A stretch of 64,000 nt of DNA from Punica granatum (Eukaryota; Streptophyta; Magnoliopsida; Myrtales; Lythraceae): contig NC_045134.1 in NCBI RefSeq assembly GCF_007655135.1, positions 16,206,568-16,270,567 of the forward strand, given 5' to 3'. Under the pieces are notes generated by a model. That model did not search any database and was not told where the DNA came from. It saw only the letters and a program-made list of their open reading frames with translations. Below are positions 1 to 11,868 of the stretch, one piece after another. The position numbers and the translations under genes were made by a program. The stretch's first letter is position 1. Every line of letters begins with the position of its first letter.

Positions 1-450
1 TCTTTGTCTTATCATGTTGTTCCTTCAAGTCAATAGTGTAGGGCATGACCTCATCGAGCTCACTAAATAATCTTTGGAGTTGGGCCAAATGTGTGTGCAT
101 ATCAGTGTCTAAAAGCTTCAGCTGAAATAAATTGGAAAGGGCATCATAGACCCTAGTAATATCACGGGTATTATATGTCCTATAAGGCAGAACATAGACA
201 TTAGGGATGGGTCAATGGACTACCATAGAAGAGTGCACATATATGCATCAATTTGAATCCAAGTTGCCTTCTTCGATTGTTCAATTTCTGAAGATTCCTT
301 GATGAGATGCTGCATGTGCCCTCTACCCAAGAACCATAACTCAATAGAAGCTTTCCAATCAGCGAAGCTTTTTCCATTCAACTTAACGGTGGAGATTACG
401 GGGCTCCCATAGATTGGAAAGACACCCACAGTACCATGAGAAGTTGACAT
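1..450 (-). pseudogene. Ty1/copia gag fragment, broken
   Basis: The minus strand from 450 reads into a protein with the start of a plant copia gag: a KLNGKSFADWKASIEL stretch like the usual 'LNG..Y..W...ME.L' opening, then GRGHMQHL. The frame stops at 220. Below about 195 another frame continues with gag-like sequence (YDALSNLFQLKL, then FSELDEVMPYTIDLKEQ) to the window edge, so there is at least one stop and one frameshift. In an intact element, gag coats the RNA genome and forms the particle. Protease, integrase and RT would lie to the left, outside the window. The primer site at 732-744 and the LTR beyond it support the assignment. Confidence 0.75.
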
Positions 451-731
451 ACCTTACCAAAGAAAACCCAAAAGATAAGAAACACTGAGAAGCAAGCAGC
501 AACTGAGACAACAATTCAGTCTCTGTTCCGGTAGAAATGACCAAGACCAGACCACAGGAGCGGAACCAGTGGAGATGACCGAACAAGAGAGGTTGCCGAA
601 CTAGTAGAAACAGAACCGGTAGGGCTGAACCAGTAGAGACGACTAACCTGAAGACAAGGAGGATTTGCCGACTAGAGCTCCAGCTCCATAATCGGAAGCT
701 CCAGCTAAGTTAGCGATTTTCCCCCAACCCC

Positions 732-744
732 AGCTCTAATACCA
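732..744 (-). other. Primer binding site of the copia element (initiator tRNA-Met type)
   Basis: The minus strand reads TGGTATTAGAGCT, one base away from the common plant PBS TGGTATCAGAGC. It lies directly inside the LTR edge and about 280 bp before the gag start. Confidence 0.7.
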
Positions 745-895
745 CGAAGAACATAGAGATTGGGAGAAAGAATCATGTGTTGGATCAACCACACACCTCA
801 ATTTATATACTTTACTGACTTAATTGCACAAAGAATAGAAAGTAAAGACTATTTACCTTTAAGTCCCTAATCTATTGACTTCTATATATGTAACA
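745..895 (-). repeat. Short 5' LTR of the copia element
   Basis: A stretch of about 150 bp lies between the PBS and a TG at 895 (minus strand TGTTAC). A TATA-like sequence (AGTATATAAATT) sits near 808-822. The 5' end begins TG, but the 3' end next to the PBS does not show a clean CA, so both borders are approximate. The other LTR is outside the window. The LTR abuts the intron upstream of the first visible SUVR exon, so the element probably sits in an intron of that gene or cuts it off. Confidence 0.5.
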
Positions 896-1021
896 ATATA
901 TATATTTTTTCTCCCGAGCATATGGGTTTGCTTCAGATAGTCTACTACTGATTGACTTGTGAACCTTCTTAAGAAGGATCATTCTGTAGTTTATTGATGT
1001 TTCAACTTTTTGTGTTTCTAG

Positions 1022-3333
1022 ATGTAATGATGCCAATCTGATTGAGATACCTGTCGAAGTGGAGAGCCCGAAGCATCACTACTATCATGTACAGAAAAAC
1101 TAAAAGCCTTTCCTCGTCCTTGTTCCTCTTTCTCCATGAAATTCACATTACTATATTGTAGAAGTGACTATTTGTAAATATATCTAGTTCTCCTTCTGCA
1201 GCTTGCTTTCTTCACAACTAGAAAAGTTCAAGCATTGGAAGAGCTGACTTGGGTGAGTAGGTTTCAATTTGCTCGTTCATTGTTTATTTCAGCCACCACT
1301 TGTAATGTAAGGAGAAACTTATGAAATGTCTGTGTTTAATCGTCGATGTTGGACAGATATATATTTCTTCTTATGCATGCATATATGCATGTCTATAAAT
1401 AAGCATTTGGACAATATCATCGTGGACATGGATCATGTACTCTTCTTGATTAATCCTTTTTCCAGTCATTCACTTGGGCCCAGACTTTACATCATTCTTG
1501 CTCCCCGCAGTGATATTTTAACAATCTAGTTAAATTTTTTATGTGCAATTAGGAACTTTGATGCAAGCTTTCTTTTGCAAGGAATAAGGTATATAGTGAG
1601 CCCAAAAAAGAAAAAAAGAGAGGGACACAGAAAGAAAGATCAAAAAGTGAAGGTGTAGAAAAAAAAGTCAAGTCAAATACAAACCGTTTTTTGCAGCAGT
1701 ATGTACCTGTGAAAACTAAGTAGTTTAGAAGCTGAAGCGTAATAGTAGAAAAGACATTGTTTGATGCATTACTTCCTGAAATTACGCTTTGAATGGCATT
1801 TCTTTTCAAGTTTCCAATTGATAATTTACTTGAAACCCAATAATCAAAGAACATAACTCTAAGTCTGTCAATTTTGTGCTGAAAGTAGCATTAACAGAAA
1901 TCACAGGGAAAGGTCACAGGATCATGGGATATAGAGAGGATGGATCCTTTATAAATAACCAAGTGAGGATGTGTTATAGTCTCTGTTAAAGAAAAATATA
2001 ATCTGCAACTCTTGAGTGCTTCCTCAGAAAGGGCAAGTGAAAAATCTGGGAAACTAGAGTTCTCTTTGGTTGATGAATGAAAATAGCTGTCAGGCAATAA
2101 AAATATGAGGAGTTATTTTGACATGCTACTAATCTAGTGCTATACAGAATTTTCCCTTTTATAGTTTTCTAGAAACTGATGTGGGATCTTGTAATGCTGC
2201 CAATTTCCCTGTCAGTTAAGAAACATATTTCCGAACTCGAAGTGGCTTCTTTCTTAAGCAAGCTTTTTCACCACTGAGTGGCCAGGTGACAATAGAAGGC
2301 AGGACACCTGAACCAGTGATAGTAGGATGTTAGTCGTCTAGTAGGTTAGCCATGCATTTGGGTTTTTCAACATGTTGCTTTGTTCTTCAAAAATTTCTGC
2401 AAACTTGCCTGCTAAACTTACATTCTTGCAATAATTTAAAAAAGAAAGAATAGTCTGAATGAAGTTATTCTGTAATCTACTTGGGATGTAATAAACCTCA
2501 AATTCAAGTCTTGTCAAGTTCACTTTCTTCGAACTGCTGGAGATTACCTCCTTTTATTGTGAAAATTGTTGTTGGTGGGCATGGAGATGGGAGGAACCAT
2601 ATGGGTTATGGGTTTGCCTAAGTTTAGAAGGTCCATACTGGAAGATGGTTGTATATCTGACAGGCAGGGCCATTCGTAATTGTTTAAGCTCTATTTTCTA
2701 CTTCTAAATTAAATTGGTTTAACATTATTATAATTAGGAAAACTAAGAACAAATGTCAGCTAATTTTAGGCAATTTGCAACATATTGCAACACATTTAAA
2801 GTCCTTTTCATGTTTTTTTTTCCCCATTGATTCATCTCCTTCTTTTGGTATATATCAAGATTTCATCTCATTTGCATCTGCAACTTCATTGTTTTTGTCC
2901 TTTTATTTATTATTGGTTCTTGGCAACTCTGTTATACTTGTTAAAATTGACATGCTGCTCAGTGTACACTTCCATACTCTTGCCATATCTTTATCAGTAG
3001 TTTCGTTCTTGATATCACAGGACTATGGTATTGACTTTGAAGGGGAGGATCAATCTTTGAATGCCTTCCAATGCCTATGCGGTAGTAAAATTTGCAGAGA
3101 TAAGAAAAGCTCAGGTATTAGTGTGCATATACTTCAGTCTTGCAATATATAATTGCAAAATCGCAGTATGCCTTGGACTTGGATTTTATTTTCCCATCTG
3201 TTATGTATTACTACAATCGAAATCCATTTAGATTAACTGATATGTGTTTTATATGGAAGATTGTTTATTTGTCACTTGTTCCTCGCTGCTTACGAGATTT
3301 TCCTATGGCACAGGAGCGAGCATGACAACTTGA
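1022..3333 (+). CDS. 3' exons of a SUVR-type SET-domain histone H3K9 methyltransferase
   Basis: Three exons splice in frame: 1022-1088, 1202-1252 and 3021-3114, each with AG before and GT after. They read through CNDANLIEIPVEVE, HYYH, LAFFTTRKVQALEEL, TWDYGIDFEGED and FQCLCGSKICRDKK. This is the end of a SET domain: the core ELTWDYG, then the post-SET zinc motif CxCx4C. The wording is that of plant SUVR1/2/4 proteins, which methylate histone H3 lysine 9 in the nucleus. A last short exon at 3314-3333 (ending TGA) is my best guess; acceptors near 3427 and 3495 are alternatives. The intron 1253-3020 is long. The pre-SET region and N-terminus are not here: a copia element occupies 1-895, so upstream exons are either off the left edge or lost. 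Confidence 0.8.
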
Positions 3334-4809
3334 AGACTAGAGCCTTTAATTTCTATTTTTGTGGGCAATTAGAGATGCCGCTGTTTACTACTCACTTTTT
3401 GGTGTTTGGCTGTTTAACTCTTGCAGATAGTCTGCCGGTATCATTTTTTGTGCCTGGTTTTGGTTCTGCGAAACTTAATTCTGTGATTTTCAGGCACATG
3501 CTCTTATACTGATTTCAGATGGTGGCTCAATAGTTTCTGATTATTCCCACCCATCTTACCTCTTAGGATTTTAGCGATGGCTTCTGATTGAACACGATAG
3601 GTGTATCAACCTCACTGTAAAGAAAACTTACTCCTTTCCCTAAGTGGTTCCTGCACTCTAGTCTGTGGAGATAGCTGATATACTTACCTAAATTTGGATT
3701 GAGGGAAACGGAGAATGGGTTGGGGGGTGTGTGTGTGGGGGTTTTGTCTGGGGGAGTACGGGAGATTTTTAAATTCTATGTAACTTTCTTTCCCTTCCCC
3801 TCCCTTTTCCTCCCATCCAAACAAGCTTTTAATATGAATTCATGTGATTGGTTGAATGTTTTGGATTTCTTATAGCTTATACTTGATCCTTTGCCATGTC
3901 CATCTTCACGTTCATGGTTAATGAAACGATTGATTGGTGATTGTATTGGAAAGAGGTCTCTTGGTCATGATAAAAATTTCAAGCTATGTTTCCTCGCGAT
4001 AACGTCATCATAAAGAATGAATAATCAATGCAGGCCTGAGTATTACGTTTTAGAGTAATCCCAACCAATAATAGTGGCTCAATTCAAAGTTTAGCATCAA
4101 TAAGAGAATCATCTAAAACAATTGAATGCAAATTGTTGAGCCTCTACGCAAATATGGATATACTCGTATGCATCAAAAACCTCAAACTCCAGGATGAATG
4201 CTTTGAAAAGGAACAAAATTTAGACATATTAGGAGCTCATATGCCATGGGTGGGGGCCACTTGCTACCATGTTTCTGAGCTATGCCATGGATGGGGGCCA
4301 CTGGCTACCATGTTAGAAACGTATTCTAAGCTCCAGACTTTCACCTGTAGCAGCATAGATTAACTGTCTAATTTGTGACTCCCATGCGTTTTTTAAGCAT
4401 CTGAATCGCTAACCCACCTAGTTTGAATTCCTCATTTAGTCGGAAGCGAAGAGATATTACTCGCAACGTAAAAAAGCTCACATAGTCAATGGTCGCAAGG
4501 ATGCTTGTCGAGGTAGGGTGGCACCACTTGGCATGTCGAACCGGAAACCATATCAAAGATTGGTCCTGATATTCATTCATTCTAAAGTTTGTAGGCGTAG
4601 GAAACTGGAAATTGACGAGTACCAAACCGTTCAATGCTCGGTCGGAGAAAAGGGTTAACATGCCACGCTGAATATGAAATTATAGAACAATATAGATAGA
4701 TGTCAAGGTCCAACAACGGTGAAAGAAAGCAAAATGGCAGCACAGTATGCTCAAAATTGAATCGACGCCAATGCAGCCTCCATCCATTGGGCATTAAACA
4801 ACCAACAAT
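3334..4809. other. Intergenic region between SUVR and RPL27
   Basis: This stretch is AT-rich and I see no credible exon. It should hold the SUVR 3' UTR at its start and the RPL27 3' UTR and poly(A) region at its end (an A-run near 4842-4853). The only clear structure is an imperfect 41-bp direct duplication, listed separately. Confidence 0.6.
4235..4316. repeat. 41-bp direct duplication
   Basis: Two adjacent copies of a unit containing ATGCCATGGRTGGGGGCCAC start at about 4241 and 4282. They differ at a few bases. No coding role is visible. Confidence 0.75.
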
Positions 4810-4932
4810 AACCCTCCTACTAATTCAAATCGACATGTAACCAAAAAAAAAAATGGCGATAGGTTGATTCCTCAAGAGGATGATGAAATGAAAGTCTCTC
4901 GGATTGGGACTGGATTGGGGGTTGTGCTGTTT

Positions 4933-5340
4933 TCAGAACCTGAGCTTGGTGAAGAACCAACGGTTCTTGCCGGTCTTGAATCGGTCCTCGAGGCGCTTCT
5001 TGGTCTCCTTGGCGGCGGTGACCTTGCCGTCCTTGCTCTGGAGGCAGTCGGCGGTGACGACGTCCTTGAGGTCGACGTCGAGGGTGTAGCGGGTGGGCAT
5101 CAGGTGCCGGTAGTTGACGAGCTTCACGAAGCACTTGACCCGGGACTTCTTGGCCGTCTTCTTCGCCGAGTCCTTCCGGATCACCTTGCTCGGGTACTTC
5201 TTTATCCCCGCCACCAGGCAGTGCCCGTACGGTCTGTCCCTCGTCCCGTCGTCGAACGACCTCACGATCATCGCCTTCCGCCCTGCGTACCGCCCCTGCA
5301 GCAGTACCACCGCCTTGTTCGTCTTCAGAAACTTCACCAT
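4933..5340 (-). CDS. RPL27: 60S ribosomal protein eL27 (RPL27)
   Basis: A single uninterrupted reading frame of 135 residues, the usual length of plant eL27, with no intron. It starts [20 protein letters not shown] and has the KOW-type RNA-binding segment ([21 protein letters not shown]) near residues 9-29. The very conserved [20 protein letters not shown] follows, and it ends [10 protein letters not shown]. The protein is part of the large cytosolic ribosomal subunit. An in-frame ATG ten codons upstream (5370) exists, but the family begins at MVKFLK, so I start at 5340. No frameshift or missing conserved block is seen, so it is probably functional. The opposite strand also has open frames here, which are only shadows. 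Confidence 0.97.
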   Translation of the reverse strand: MVKFLKTNKAVVLLQGRYAGRKAMIVRSFDDGTRDRPYGHCLVAGIKKYPSKVIRKDSAKKTAKKSRVKCFVKLVNYRHLMPTRYTLDVDLKDVVTADCLQSKDGKVTAAKETKKRLEDRFKTGKNRWFFTKLRF

Positions 5341-5660
5341 CTTTATCTTTCCCCACCCACCCACACTCACCCGTCTCTCTCTCTCGTGGCTGGCGTCCTC
5401 GACTTTGCTAGAGGGAGAGAGAGAGCTAGCTTTATATCAATCTGATAAACAGAAGGTAGGAAGAGGGGCGTGGGGGGAGAGAGAGTGATAAACCCTAGCT
5501 AGTCTTTCCTCCGGCATGGTGTCGCTCTGGGCTTTGGGCTTTTAACTGGTTCGGATGGGCCGATATGGGCCCTGTTGGGCTTCAGATGAAGGTCTCTGTT
5601 CCCTCGTCCGGTGATTATTAATGGGCTGGGCTGGGCTGGACCGATAATTAATGGTTCCTC
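5341..5660 (-). promoter_or_regulatory. RPL27 promoter and 5' UTR with telo-box and site II elements
   Basis: A telo-box (AAACCCTAG) lies at 5490-5498. Three TGGGCY boxes lie at 5556-5561, 5566-5571 and 5576-5581, exactly 10 bp apart, and more GGGCT copies occur around 5526-5540 and 5622-5638. Telo-box plus site II (TCP-bound) elements is the known architecture for co-regulated plant ribosomal-protein genes active in dividing cells. A CT/GA-rich tract at 5373-5480 probably covers the transcription start and leader. Confidence 0.8.
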
Positions 5661-5927
5661 CGTTGTTGCTATCTACGCGATAGAATTATCGCCTGCATTA
5701 TGGGCATAATACTAGAGATTGATCCGTTCTATGCACGTCATATATTAAATCATATGATTTTCTGAAAGATTTATATATAGAAGAGTATTTCATTTTTAAT
5801 GTGAAATTAAAAACACAATTATAGACTGAGATAATTAATAGGGAAAAAGAAAATGAGTAATGAGAATGATGGGGGGGGACTGAAGACCACGGATGGGAGG
5901 AGTGAGAGTGAGGAGAGAGTGAGAGGT

Positions 5928-5953
5928 GGGGGGGGGGGGGGGGGGGGGGGGGG
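5928..5953. repeat. 26-base G homopolymer
   Basis: An unbroken run of G, preceded by GA-rich sequence. Runs this long are rarely read accurately, so the length should not be trusted. Confidence 0.9.
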
Positions 5954-6007
5954 ATAGAGAGAACGGGGAAGTAGTGAGTAGTTGCTTATATAACACCATT
6001 TTAGTGG

Positions 6008-6016
6008 TTGATATAA
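6008..6016. repeat. Left 9-bp target-site duplication of the MULE
   Basis: TTGATATAA, repeated exactly at 19372-19380 just outside the other TIR. Confidence 0.88.
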
Positions 6017-6549
6017 GAGAAAACTAGCAAAAAGTGGTCATTGAAAGATTTTAAAACTAACAAATTACTACCTTAAAGAATTTTTTGGACAAAACGATCA
6101 TTCAAATATTAGAATCCATAACGTTTTGCTACCACCGTCAAAATTCCGTTAGTGCTGTTACGGAAAAATGACATGGACGATTATGTGGCATCTAGTGGAC
6201 AAACAACTCCGATTAACGTGGCACTTGCTCAGAAGCGACGTCGTTTGTTTTCATTCAAAAAATGACCGTTTATAAAAAAGTAAAAATAAAAATAAATAAA
6301 TAAGAAAAAAAAGAAAAAGATTACCTGCCCAAAACAATGCAGTCCTCTCCCCACTCCCCTCCCCCAACCAAACAACGACGTCGTTCCATTCCCCCGCCCC
6401 CACCGTACAACGTCGTCACCATCATCCCCTCCCTCCCCCATCTGTAATCAAAATTAGGGCAAGAAATCAAAATTAGGGATTTCCTGTCCATACTCTTCAC
6501 GATTACGGGTTAGAGAGGCTCTGATAGGGCACAGTCGTTTACTCACTTG
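6017..6549. repeat. Left TIR of the MULE
   Basis: 533 bp, matching the reverse complement of 18874-19371 from GAGAAAACTAGC through to ACTCACTTG. Small indels are concentrated in an A-rich tract around 6255-6320. Confidence 0.88.
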
Positions 6550-6552
6550 CCA

Positions 6553-6612
6553 GTTGGTGTTGGTCGACACCATGTTTGTCACTGCTCCAACATGGTGTCG
6601 ACCAACACCAAC
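6553..6612. repeat. Perfect 22-bp inverted repeat with 16-nt loop
   Basis: Arms 6553-6574 and 6591-6612 are exact reverse complements (the arm begins GTTGGTGTTGGTCGACACC). It lies just inside the left TIR in the remaining MULE interior. Confidence 0.9.
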
Positions 6613-6644
6613 CGGTCAAAATTACCAAAGTCTCTCTCGGCAAA

Positions 6645-7453
6645 TGATGCGATTCTCGCCAAGAATGATGAGACCCGACAACTAAAGGAACCCAAGATCG
6701 TTTCACGATCAGATTTGAATGACGAACCCTCGACCCGTTGTTTACAACATAAACAAGAACCTTGGTATAACTGATCTCAACCCATTGTTTAATGCGAAAC
6801 AAGAACCTCGGTATATAGGAAGACGCCACAAACGGTGATGGAAAACCGTTTGATATGTCGATGAAGACGCCACAAACGGTGGTGGAAAGCCGTTTGATAA
6901 ATCGATGATGAACACCACGGAAACTTCCGATAAGTTCGAATTAGTTCTTTAAGAACCAAAGAGAATACTCTCACAATTTTCTGAATGTTCCTCTCATTAA
7001 AAATTGACTAGGATGAATATATATAGACATAAAGTAATCATAATCTGGCCATATCACCTCCTAAAGATAAGGAAATTAAAACCTAGAATATCGATAGAGA
7101 TATGACATAATCTATAAAGATATGAAATCTAAATACCCCTAGAATATCTCTATGAGATTTGAACTTTAAACAAATCTAATGATATCTTCTCTTGATTATC
7201 AAATATTCTAGAAGCTTCCTCAAACACTTGCTGAATTTAGCCTTGTCCGAAATCTTCTATAACTTGAATCATGTTAATGGATTTTTATTGATCACGTGGT
7301 TCATATCCAATGGGCCTCCACGAATTTGGTTGAGCCCAAACCTCTTGAATCAGGCCATTGAGTTCATCTTTAAACTTCTTTGCTCGTGCTCGTGTAATCG
7401 GTCCAATTGGAACTTGAACTGGATCCCTTGAAATCGTGCTACGATTTGCATCA
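6645..7453 (-). repeat. 3' LTR of family 1 element
   Basis: 809 bp, TGATGC...TTGCATCA on the plus strand. It contains two copies of a unit of about 44 bp (ACGCCACAAACGGTG...) near 6829-6915. It also has a related pair of short blocks sharing an ACCCGTTGTTTA-like core with AAACAAGAACC. The polyprotein reading frame enters this LTR and ends at 7285. Confidence 0.93.
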
Positions 7454-10400
7454 TTCTCCTCCTCTTGAAAATGATTTGTCCTCAAATTATCACCTACATC
7501 AAAAGGAAGCAAATCAACAACATTAAAAGTAGCACTTACATTGTACTCACCAGGTAAGTCTAGTTTGTAAGCGTTATCATTGATGCGCTCCAGGACTTGA
7601 AAAGGACCATCTCCTCTTGGAAGCAATTTCGAACGTCTTTGCGCCGGAAATCTCTCTTTCCTCATGTGCAACCAAACCCAATCTCCGGGTTCAAAAATCA
7701 GTTTATGACGCCCTTTGTTGGCGTGTTTTGCATACTGTTCAGTTCTTCGCTCAATGTTGAGTCTTGCTTTCTCATGAATCTGCTTGACAAATTCAGCTTT
7801 CTTTTTGCCATCTAAATTAACATGCTTAGACAAAGGTAAAGGAGATAAATCCAATGGAGTTAAAGGATTAAATCCATACACAATTTCAAATGGTGAAAAT
7901 TTAGTAGCAGAATGAACAGATCTGTTATAAGCAAACTCAACATGTGGTAAACACTCTTCCCATGTTTTAATGTTCTTTTTTATGATTGCCCTCAACAAAG
8001 TAGACAAAGTTCTATTTACTGCTTCAGTTTGACCATCAGTTTGTGGGTGACAAGTAGTAGAAAACAACAGCTTAGTACCTAACTTACACCACAAAGTCTT
8101 CCAAAAATAGCTCCAGAACTTAGCATCTCTATCCGAAACAATTGTTCTAGGCATGCCATGTAACCTCACAATCTCCCTAAAGAACAAATCAGCAACATGC
8201 GAAGCATCATCTGTTTTGTGACATGGAATAAAGTGTGCCATATTAGAAAATCTATCCACAACCACAAAAATTGAATCTCTCCCACGTTTAGTCCTAGGTA
8301 ATCCTAACACAAAGTCCATTGAAATATCAATCCAAGGCTCACTAGGAATTGGTAAAGGAGTATACAAACCGTTAGGCTGCACTCTGGATTTAGCTTGCCT
8401 ACACGTAATGCATCTACCACAAATTCTCTCAACATCTCTTTTCATATGTGGCCAATAGAAGTGTTCTTACAAAATAGCTAAAGTCTTTGCAACTCCAAAA
8501 TGTCCCATTAATCCCCCACCATGTGATTCATGCACTAATAACTCTCTTAAGGAACAATTAGGCACGCATAACTTATTCTCTCGAAACAGAAACCCATCAT
8601 GCCTAAAGAACTTACCACAAGGGATTTTCTCACAAGCCCGATATTCCTCACAAAATTCATGGTCATCAGCATATAAATTTTTAATGTGCTCAAAACCAAG
8701 CAATTTTGCATCAAGTGTAGAGAGTAATGCATACCTGCAAGAAAGTGCATCGGCGACCACATTCTCCTTACCTTGCTTATACCGAATGACGTATGGAAAC
8801 GTCTCAATGAACTCCACCCATCAGGCATGTCTTTTGTTTAATTTGTGTTGGCCCTTCAAGTGTTTCAAGGACTCATGATCGGTGTGTATCACGAACTCCT
8901 TAGGCCATAGGTAGTGCTGCCACGTCTCTAAATCTCGAACCAATGCATACAACTCTTTATCATAAGTTGGATAGTTTAAGGCTGCCCCGCTTAGTTTTTC
9001 GCTGAAGTAAGCAATTGGTCGTCCTTCCTGCATGAGAACTGCACCTATACCAATACCTGAAGCATCACATTCAATCTCAAAAGTTTTAGAAAAGTTAGGT
9101 AAAGATAATAAAGGAGCGTTGGTCAGCTTCTCTTTGATTAGCTGAAACGCCTTCTCTTGTTCTTCTCCCCATCTAAATCCAACGTTTTTCTTGATCACTT
9201 CAGTAAGTGGTGCTGCTATGCTACTAAAGTCCTTCACGAACCGCCGGTAGAAACTAGCAAGTCCATGAAAACTACGAACATTACTTACACTTGTGGGACT
9301 AGGCCACTCTTGGATTGCACGTACCTTCTCCTCATCAACCTGTATACCTTGTGCACTAACAACAAATCCCAAAAATACAAGCTTATCGGTGCAAAAAGTA
9401 CACTTCTTCATATTAGCAAATAACTTTTCCTTCCTAAGCACATCTAAAACAGATTTCAAATGTACCTTATGATCATCTAAGTTTTTGCTGTAAACGAGTA
9501 TATCATCAAAGTAGACAACCACAAATCTACCCATGAATGCACGCAAAACATGATTCATAAGTCTCATAAAAGTGCTTGGAGCATTAGTCAAACCAAAAGG
9601 CATAACTAACCATTCATACAAACCGTATTTTGTTTTAAAGGCAGTTTTCTATTCATCTCCTTCTTTCATTCTAATCTGATGATAACCACTCTTTAAATCA
9701 ATTTTAGAAAATACACAAGAACCATGTAGCTCATCTAACATATCATCTAAGCGAGGAATAGGATGACGATACTTTACCATTATGTTGTTGATTGCTCGGC
9801 AATCAACGCACATTCTCCACGTCCCATCCTTCTTAGGTACAAGTATAACCGGAACGGCACATGGACTCATGCTTTCCCTCACGTACCCTTTCTCCAACAA
9901 CTCACTTACCTGTCGTTGAAGCTCCTTTGTCTCCTTAGGATTGCTCCTATATGCTAGTCGGTTTGGAATTGTTGCACCGGGAACAAAATCAATTTGATGT
10001 TCAATCCCTCGGATTGGAGGTAACCCATGTGGTGTTTTCTCGGGAAATACATCCTCATACTCCTACAAAAGAGAAACAACAGAACTAGGCAGAGCGATAT
10101 CAAGTTCGTTAGTATTGAAAAATGCATCTTTGTACAAAAGTACAATCATCGGCTGATTTGAAAACATTGCTTGCCTAATTTCTCCCATTTTTGCATAAAA
10201 ATTCTTTTGTTTTTTCTCTGATTTTCTCTCAATGGCCGAATTTTGATTTTCTTTTTCTCTCTCATTTTTCTCGGCCTCTATCTGATTTTCACTCTCTTTC
10301 TTCTGTTCACTCTCTTTCTTTTGATCACTCTCTTTTTGCAATCTCACTTGATCCTCATATACTTGCTGCGGAGTCAATGGTACAAGAGTGATTGATCGCT

Positions 10401-11256
10401 GATTAAGTACAAATGAGTATTTGTTCGTAAAGCCATCATGCTTCACACGCCTATCAAATTGCCATGGACGTCCGAGCAACAAATGTCTCGCTTGCATCGG
10501 TACTACATCACACAACACTTCATCTTCGTATTTACCGATTCGAAATGCAACTAACACATGCTTGTCCACCCTTATCTCACCACTATCATTTAACCATTGC
10601 AATTTGTATGGCTTGAGGTGCTTCAGCTTGGGTAGTCCAAATTTTTCCACCATTGTTATGCTTGCGACATTAGTACAACTACCATCATCAATAATCACAC
10701 TACATACCTTGTCTTTGATGTAGCACCTAGTGTGAAAGATGTTCTCCCGCTGCATTTCTTCAACTCCTTTTATTTGCAAGCTCAATGCTCTCCTTGCCAC
10801 CAATGTTAATGCATCTGGAGCTAAATATTCCTCCTCGGGAACGTCCTCCAATGGGGGCATATCATCGGGATCACTCTTTCTTTGGAACGATGGGAATTTC
10901 ATCTTAATACTACCCAAGTTATTGTCTTCCTGATTCCTATCTTCTCTAAACCGCCATCCATGTTTCCTATTACTAACAACTGAATCTTGATCATCTTCAT
11001 CAAAACCAGCCCCATAATTTTCTTCATCTTCAACCCTCACTTCCCTCGGTTGAACTCTTTCCTTCCTACGTGCATTAGGAGCGTTTTGTTGCTGCTCCAC
11101 ACGTTTATTCTCCATCAAATTTATCCGTTCATGAAACTGCTCAAACTCCAACCTCATCACACGCCTCATCTCACTCATCATGGCCTCTATAAGTATTTTT
11201 GAATCATCCAATTCCGCAGCACCTTCGGGAATACTCTTAGCACTGTTGTGAGACAT
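7285..11256 (-). pseudogene. Family 1 gag-pol, with in-frame gag deletion and several stops
   Basis: Reading leftward: gag start MSHNSAKSIPEG at 11256; protease motif IIDDGSCTNVAS near 10690; RT with YFDDILVYS near 9500; RNase H with [15 protein letters not shown] near 9070; integrase zinc-binding and catalytic core from about 8820 ([19 protein letters not shown] near 8320) to about 7600; a tail [12 protein letters not shown] inside the LTR. Near 10866 gag jumps from KSDP straight to MPPLEDVPE: the central gag domain and the CCHC knuckle are missing. Stops occur near 10062, 9650, 8820 and 8460; three of the four look like C-to-T or G-to-A changes (CAG to TAG, TGG to TAG or TGA). The tail in the LTR fits the CRM lineage. 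Not functional. Confidence 0.9.
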
Positions 11257-11868
11257 GATTGCTGCAAAATAAAGTTAGAAAAAATGGACCTCACAATTCT
11301 CTCCCTTACGTGTTTACACTCAAGAATGTGAATCACTCTTCACTCGTGTTTTCACTCAACAAAATATGTGGCTTTTAACTCTCTAATGTTCTCACTGCTC
11401 TTGCCTTTTTCCACTCGACAATTCTCTTTCAGTTCTTTTGGAACTAAACAAACAACTCCAAATTTTCCAGCAACAATTCACCAAGAACTCATCAAGGAAA
11501 ATTAATGTTCAAAGGAAATTTCAAGAAGAAAAGAAGCAAGAGAAAATGCAACCAGAATGAAGTATATCAGAATGTTATATGAAATTCTGGAATCAGAATC
11601 AATGTAGATCACAAAGAAAGGGAAATAACAACTTTAGAATGGTCTGAGGTACAAAATTTGGATCAAATTGACAACGATGTCTTCTTTCTTTTCTTTCGAT
11701 CTTTTTTTTTCAGCTCTGTATTTTTTTTTGGGCGAATTTTTTTTTTCAGCTCTTTTTTTTCTGCTAACAATCCACAAAGAACAAACTCGACGAAGCGGAA
11801 CTCAGCAAATTGAAACAAAAAAAAGGATAGGATAAACCCGATTTGGAGCCTGATGCTCTGATACCAAA
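11257..11868 (-). other. Leader and primer binding site of the family 1 element
   Basis: The PBS (minus strand TGGTATCAGAGC) is at 11855-11866, two bases from the LTR. The leader has A-tracts on the sense strand (T-runs at 11700-11760) mixed with GAGCTG and CGGC blocks. It ends with CTAAC, a pyrimidine tract and GCAG just before the gag ATG. Confidence 0.85.

Noticed and set aside
4820..5488. Frames of 124-193 codons overlapping RPL27
   Set aside because: Antisense or shifted shadows of a GC-rich, highly biased ribosomal-protein gene.
6229..6829. Small frames within the MULE TIR and interior
   Set aside because: Low-complexity or palindromic sequence with no transposase motif; frames do not persist between the two TIR copies.
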